A stretch of DNA of 64,000 bases from Pochonia chlamydosporia 170 (lineage: Eukaryota; Ascomycota; Sordariomycetes; Hypocreales; Clavicipitaceae), in contig NC_035790.1 in NCBI RefSeq assembly GCF_001653235.2, positions 4,340,001-4,404,000 of the forward strand, given 5' to 3'. Under the pieces are notes generated by a model, which saw nothing but the letters and a program-made list of their open reading frames with translations, was not told the origin of the DNA and ran no database searches. The stretch's first letter is position 1, and every line of letters begins with the position of its first letter. Made by a program: the position numbers and the translations under genes. Below are positions 59,581 through 64,000 of the stretch, piece after piece.

Positions 59581-59941
59581 ATGGCTGGACCATACAAAGT
59601 TCAAGTTCACCAATCCAGCCGCGCTCCCTCGGTGGGAAGCTCATACTCTTATTCTAGCGCATCGTATGCTAGTTCCTCGACTGAATCAAGCTCGGGCTCC
59701 TTGTCTCCGGGTATATATAGGCAATATGGAGCTGGTACGTCCTAGTGCCACCCTTTTCTTCCCTCTCCCCAATACGCCTCAATGATATCTTCATTAGCTA
59801 ACACCATGAGCAGAGAAGCATACAGTTCAAGTGACAACATCCCCCAGTGGAACCAATGTCGTCAGTTACAACAGAACCAGGTACGACGATGTGTCGCCCA
59901 GCCCCGGTTACAGCAACTCGTGTCGTGATGTAAGCCTTTGA
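59581..59941 (+). CDS. Small Ser/Tyr-rich protein, function unknown
   Basis: Two exons: 59581-59734 and 59814-59941 (93 aa). The sequence begins MAGPYKVQVHQSSRAPSVGS, has a run of SYSYSSASYASSSTESSSGS, and after the intron reads EKHTVQVTTSPSGTNVVSYN followed by an RTRYDD segment and a short SPSPGYSN tail. Both exons keep the same flavour (a VQV motif followed by Ser/Pro) and the 79 bp intron has GTACGT..GAGCAG ends, which supports a real gene. No signal peptide or membrane span. A strong donor-like GTAAGC overlaps the last codons, so a further 3' exon is possible. I do not recognise a family. Confidence 0.6.
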
Positions 59942-60813
59942 CATGGTGCTGGTGAAACGCCGGTTTCCACTTTGACTTCTCCTTGTTTACTCCTTTTGTT
60001 GCTTAAATGGAAATCCTTTGTACGGACGCGAGCGGTGCCTGGGTGGGAGTTCATGGTTGCGCGTTTTCGGGTCGAATTTCACTGTTGGCACGTGAGATAT
60101 CCCTGGGTTTCGTTGTTTTATTACGGAGTAGTGGGGAGTGAGGTAAACTGTACAATATATCAGATATAGAGGGCTAGATGAACACGGCCACATGGTCCTA
60201 CCAACTTCAACATTGTAGTCGGGGTTTGTCCTCAATCCGACCACCGTAAATAGAATAAGTAGGGTGTTAGAGTGGCAATTCCTGTATCACAGATACTTAG
60301 ATGTGACGTCTCGTCTAGCATCTACACCAAAGGCCTTAACTTCCGGATGGCAATTCATCAGGTAACATATGATGGGCGCGTAAGTAGTGGCGATTTACAA
60401 CACATGAAACAAAAATGAAGAAGCTGTACCAAGACCACACCTCACATTCCCCCACCACGGGAGCTGACTTCTCTATGTGTCATGTTTCGATAAAGTTTGG
60501 GTTTTTGTTTCCCCTCGCCCCTTTTGCATCTTCCATTTCTGCGAAATTCCGTTCTCGGGATATGCCTTGTAGGTTTTGCATGGTACCATTGAGCCTGGCC
60601 AAAGTAAGTTCTAGCAGCGTGCGAGAACCTGTCCTTCACAAGACTGACAGGTCGAACAAGCGACGTTGTAGGTTTATCCCCCTGTGGTTATCAAGATTCA
60701 CGTTCAGGCCGCGCTTGCTGCCTTTTGTTCATTATTAACGCTGAAAGAGTGAAGCTTTCCGATCTCATCTGCCAATGAAAGAAAATGAAAACTCTTGATC
60801 GAACGCCATTTCC
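59942..60813. other. Convergent spacer, 0.87 kb
   Basis: TACGGAGTA lies at 60122-60130. No supported gene, unless a third exon of the preceding gene lies here. Confidence 0.45.
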
Positions 60814-61349
60814 TTAAGCACCACCCTCGCGCTTCGCGTACTCATCTTCAATTGCTTCCTCATACTTTTGCTCCGCAGACCGGGGATCTTCGCGTAGAAC
60901 GCCTTCTTTAACCAGATCTTCCGGGTTTGGGCGGTGCGAAATCTTGTCGTTGAGCTTGTCTTCAAGCATGTTTCTTTCAAGCTGTGATCCATACATTAGC
61001 TGTGCAATTTCATTGCAAATTCAAGTATTGACCCAAGTGGACATGTCTGACACTTACCTCCTTCTGGTGTGCAAGTAGTCCAGGCGCGGCAGACGAGGCT
61101 GGTAGAATATTTTCTGTTCGAAAGATGTTTAAGTTCTTTGTTCGGTTGTGAAATATCCCACCTGAGCAAGTTTCGGTCCGCTGGTTCGCCTTTGCAAGAG
61201 GTTGGTAACTCACTTTCAACGAGCTCGGTGCGATTAGGTCGGTGCATCAGGTGATTCTCGAGCGAATTCTTCCGCGCGGCGTCCGGTCTAATGGGCGAAA
61301 TAGGGGTTTCGTCAACCTGCTGTGGCTTTTGCTCCTCAGATTCCGACAT
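60814..61349 (-). CDS. RPEL-repeat protein
   Basis: Three exons: 61349-61214, 61113-61058 and 60981-60814 (119 aa). Two RPEL-type units are readable: LENHLMHRPNRTELVEKNIL (completed across the first splice join) and LEDKLNDKISHRPNPEDLVK followed by EGVL. They share the pattern L..KL..RP...EL...(N/G).L. Between them is PASSAAPGLLAHQKELERNM. In animals RPEL motifs bind G-actin (MRTF, Phactr). Small fungal proteins with the same repeats are of unestablished function. There is no signal peptide, no membrane span and an otherwise charged composition. Actin binding is inferred from the motif only. Confidence 0.85.
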
Positions 61350-63285
61350 GATGTGAACTCTCAATTTGTTTCTAATAATTTAGGAATATGGAGGCTCTAA
61401 GCGGTATCCTAAGCGTGACTTGTAGCTCGTTCCCCCGGGGTGGATGATGAGTTGGTGATATTCAGTTCGCAATATGAGAATAAGGCAGGTGCTGGGCTGT
61501 GTGCTTGAGGTATGTGTTGCGGAGGGCATCTGGGAATCGTAAGCAAGGGTAAGGAAAGGTGGGCAGGTGGAGGCTTTATCTAGGTTGTGCCACCAACCCG
61601 TCTCCTGATGCGAGGGCTACCTGTCAAGGCTTGGCTGCTCCGGCCGGTTGACAACATGAGCTCAACAGCGTGACAGCTTGACTGAGCTTTGCGAGCTGTG
61701 ACAGCTCTCCCACGCCTGTGTCTGGCATGACTTCAAATGTTGCTTTGGGCCTGGCCATTCGGCGAAGCTTGGAGCGGGGTGACATCTTCTTGGTTGGTTC
61801 GTGCTTACATCGGTGGCGGGGGTGGGGTCTTGATGAGATTGGATGGCAAATGGGATGTGACAGACATTGGGTTTGACTGTCTGGTACGGAGTAGTGCCTG
61901 GTGGGTCACAGTCATTTACCCCGCAGTCAAGCAGTGATGTGATGCTTGATCCGATTTCAAGACGACTGCCTTAGGTATAGGTAGGTACCTACTACCTACC
62001 TAGGTAGGTAGGTAGAGGGAAGTACTGGATGTCTCTTTTGACCAGGCCAGATTGATACTAGTGTCTGGTTTCAATCTTTCTCTTCTGCCTGCATTTCGAT
62101 TGGTCGGCCAATGCTATAGCGGCATTGAGCTTCAATTATTGAATGCCACTGGGTTAAATGCAACCAGACACACAACTTCGAATAACAGGTCGCAAATTTC
62201 TCCAGAGATGTCCTGCCTGCTGAGACGGCCGCACTATAGGGGGTGCCCGTATGCCAGAACACGAAACTCCTTGGTATTGGCTTTGCTCTGATCAAAATCA
62301 CTGTTTGAGCCGAATAGGGCTACCTCGCAGTCCATCCAAAGCCCGGCATGGAGTCCAGGTAGACTCGCTGTGGGCACGATGCAGGGATTTGATAGAAATG
62401 GGACTGACCATACCCACGCTTGTGCTTGTAGCATTTGGTGAAATCTAGGCGTCGAATTAATTGGGCACTTTGGTGAGTATGTCTTCGTTCCCGCTGCCAT
62501 GAGCTCGTGCTGCCTCCCTGCATCGGCAGAGACACACACATGCACACACGCATAATTCATGTTATACTGTAGACATTGTCGTGCCAAGTGTGCTCTGCCC
62601 GAGCACACGAGAGTTACAAACATAGCGTGACGTCAGGTTCTCGGGGTAGTCTAGGGTATGTGTGCATGTATGTTACGGCTTCCTCAAATCGAGCAATTGC
62701 CTTTGACTACCTAGGTACCTAGGGTAATTGAACCCCGTCAAGGTCGGCTGCATGTTTTCAGGCATTTCAGGCGGATGGTTAGAAATTGATGTAAATTTGG
62801 CCTACGTCGGGGCAACGCGACCATCGTGAAGTCAAAGGAGGCTACCATTCACAGAACAAGAACTGCAAGGGAAACCAGTTGACAGTATCTGGATATGCCG
62901 TTGATGTGCCTGGAGTAAGGGCTTACCTCAGGTTCCCACCCGCATGCAGACAAAGATTGAAACAATCCGTCGACCCACTACGGGGTACTTGCCACTGATT
63001 CGTGTTCGTGAGGCTGTGCCACGGCGGAAAATTGTCGGCGCTTCGTCACCATCAGGCACCACACATCATCGACTTGTGAGGTTGTCAATCGCCTCTAGCG
63101 CCACATCCAGGACAGAGAGGGAAATTTCACGATACTGCAGGGACACATCGCCCACTCGCTTTCCCTCATATTCTCCTGGGGTCACCTAACTCCCACCCTC
63201 TCTAAATTGGCCGCTCAATGAGCTGGTAAAGAGCTACATCCCAGACTCACCACATCACTGATTCATCGTTCTCTGTTGTTCGTCA
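61350..63285. other. Intergenic region upstream of myosin I, 1.9 kb
   Basis: It holds the composite motif at 61879-61893, a TACCTAGGTA cluster (61971-62015), another copy at 62708-62717, and several TCTGGT sites. No supported ORF. It includes the divergent promoters of the RPEL gene and the myosin gene. Confidence 0.5.
61971..62015. repeat. TACCTAGGTA palindrome cluster
   Basis: An exact copy at 61997-62006, flanked on both sides by ACCT and AGGT repeats forming a longer imperfect palindrome. Confidence 0.8.
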
Positions 63286-64000
63286 TGGTAAGATTTGCCC
63301 ATAGAGTGATTGGTAGCCTGGTGCATCCATACACCCGGACATCAAACTGACAATTCTTCTTACTACTATCAAGGGTATTTCCAGGCGTCCGAAGGACAAA
63401 GCTGCCCGTAATGCCCAGTCAGGCGCATCAGGATCCCAAGGGGCTGGCGGGGGTAGACCAAAAAAAGCCACATTTGAAGCGACCAAAAAGAAGGAGATCG
63501 GAGTCTCTGACTTGACTTTGCTGAGCAAGGTCTCCAATGAAGCCATCAACGACAACCTGAAGAAGCGATTCGAAGGCGCCGAGATTTACACATATATCGG
63601 CCATGTACTGGTCTCAGTGAACCCGTTTCGCGATCTCGGCATCTATACCGACCAAGTCCTCGAAAGCTACAAAGGGAAAAACCGGCTAGAAATGCCGCCG
63701 CACGTTTTCGCCATCGCTGAATCTGCTTACTATAATATGAAAGCCTATCACGATAACCAGTGTGTAATCATTTCTGGTGAATCAGGTGCGGGCAAAACCG
63801 AGGCGGCCAAGCGCATCATGCAATACATCGCGAACGTCTCTGGAGAGCAGTCGGGCGATATCAAGAAGATCAAGGAAATGGTCCTCGCGACCAACCCCCT
63901 ACTGGAGTCATTTGGCAATGCAAAAACACTACGAAACAATAACTCATCGCGATTTGGCAAGTATCTTCAAATATACTTCAACTCAACTGGCGAACCGGTT
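63286..64000 (+). CDS. myoA: Class I myosin, 5' part (runs off the window)
   Basis: The start codon 63286-63288 stands alone as coding sequence in its exon. An 85 bp intron (GTAAGA..TATCAAG) follows and the frame continues from 63374 past the window end. The protein reads [16 protein letters not shown], then [20 protein letters not shown], and [16 protein letters not shown]. The P-loop is [19 protein letters not shown], and switch I is [15 protein letters not shown] with [10 protein letters not shown] before it. These are motor-domain landmarks of the fungal amoeboid-type myosin I that works in actin patches, endocytosis and hyphal growth. Only about 210 residues are present here. The symbol follows the Aspergillus name. 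Confidence 0.95.

Overview
This window reads as a filamentous ascomycete nuclear contig, most likely Sordariomycetes and tentatively Hypocreales. The genes have short spliceosomal introns (about 50-100 bp) with GT..AG ends and CTRAY-type branch sites. The products are typical fungal ones: the alpha-aminoadipate lysine enzyme Lys12, the mitoribosomal proteins mS26/Pet123 and uS8m, an Adp1-type ABCG transporter with EGF-like cysteines, a GPI-anchored yapsin-like protease and class I myosin. The order-level placement is inference. All exon joins were worked out by eye from splice sites and frame continuity. Every multi-exon model closes to a whole number of codons.

Layout. 0-10 kb: the 3' end of a helix-turn-helix protein gene, a 2.2 kb empty stretch, the circularly permuted ribosome-biogenesis GTPase Nog2 (-), divergent from mitoribosomal mS26 (+), then an ABCG transporter (-). 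11-19 kb: a PLP aminotransferase, a yapsin-like aspartyl protease and mitochondrial EF-G1 (all +), then homoisocitrate dehydrogenase (-). 19.9-24.5 kb: a large disordered fungal protein (+) and uS8m (-). 24-30 kb: kynurenine 3-monooxygenase (-) with a MITE-like inverted repeat just past its stop, then methionine aminopeptidase 1 (+). 30.7-35.8 kb: the cornichon ERV14 and the splicing factor PRP17 (+), facing an eight-exon agmatinase/arginase-family gene (-). 37-40 kb: a SET-domain protein and an F-box protein (-), separated by purine repeats.

40-49 kb is gene-poor. It holds only a decayed membrane-protein gene and a WrbA-type quinone reductase. 49-56.6 kb is dense again: a membrane protein with PY motifs (-), a conserved fungal protein with a proline-rich tail (-), divergent DNA polymerase kappa (+) and an ER FKBP ending in HEEL (-). 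57-63 kb is a second gene-poor block with one small Ser/Tyr-rich gene and an RPEL-repeat gene. The window ends in the first exons of class I myosin.

The genes are mainly housekeeping functions without operon-like logic: ribosome biogenesis, the mitochondrial ribosome and its translation, splicing, secretory traffic, lysine and tryptophan metabolism, and translesion synthesis. I see no secondary-metabolite cluster, CRISPR array or intact transposon. The least explained signal is in the non-coding DNA. The gene-poor blocks share several short exact motifs far above chance: the palindrome TACCTAGGTA, TACGGAGTA, dense TCTGGT runs, and AACATTGAATG. These occur between genes rather than in them, and some occur together as a composite site.
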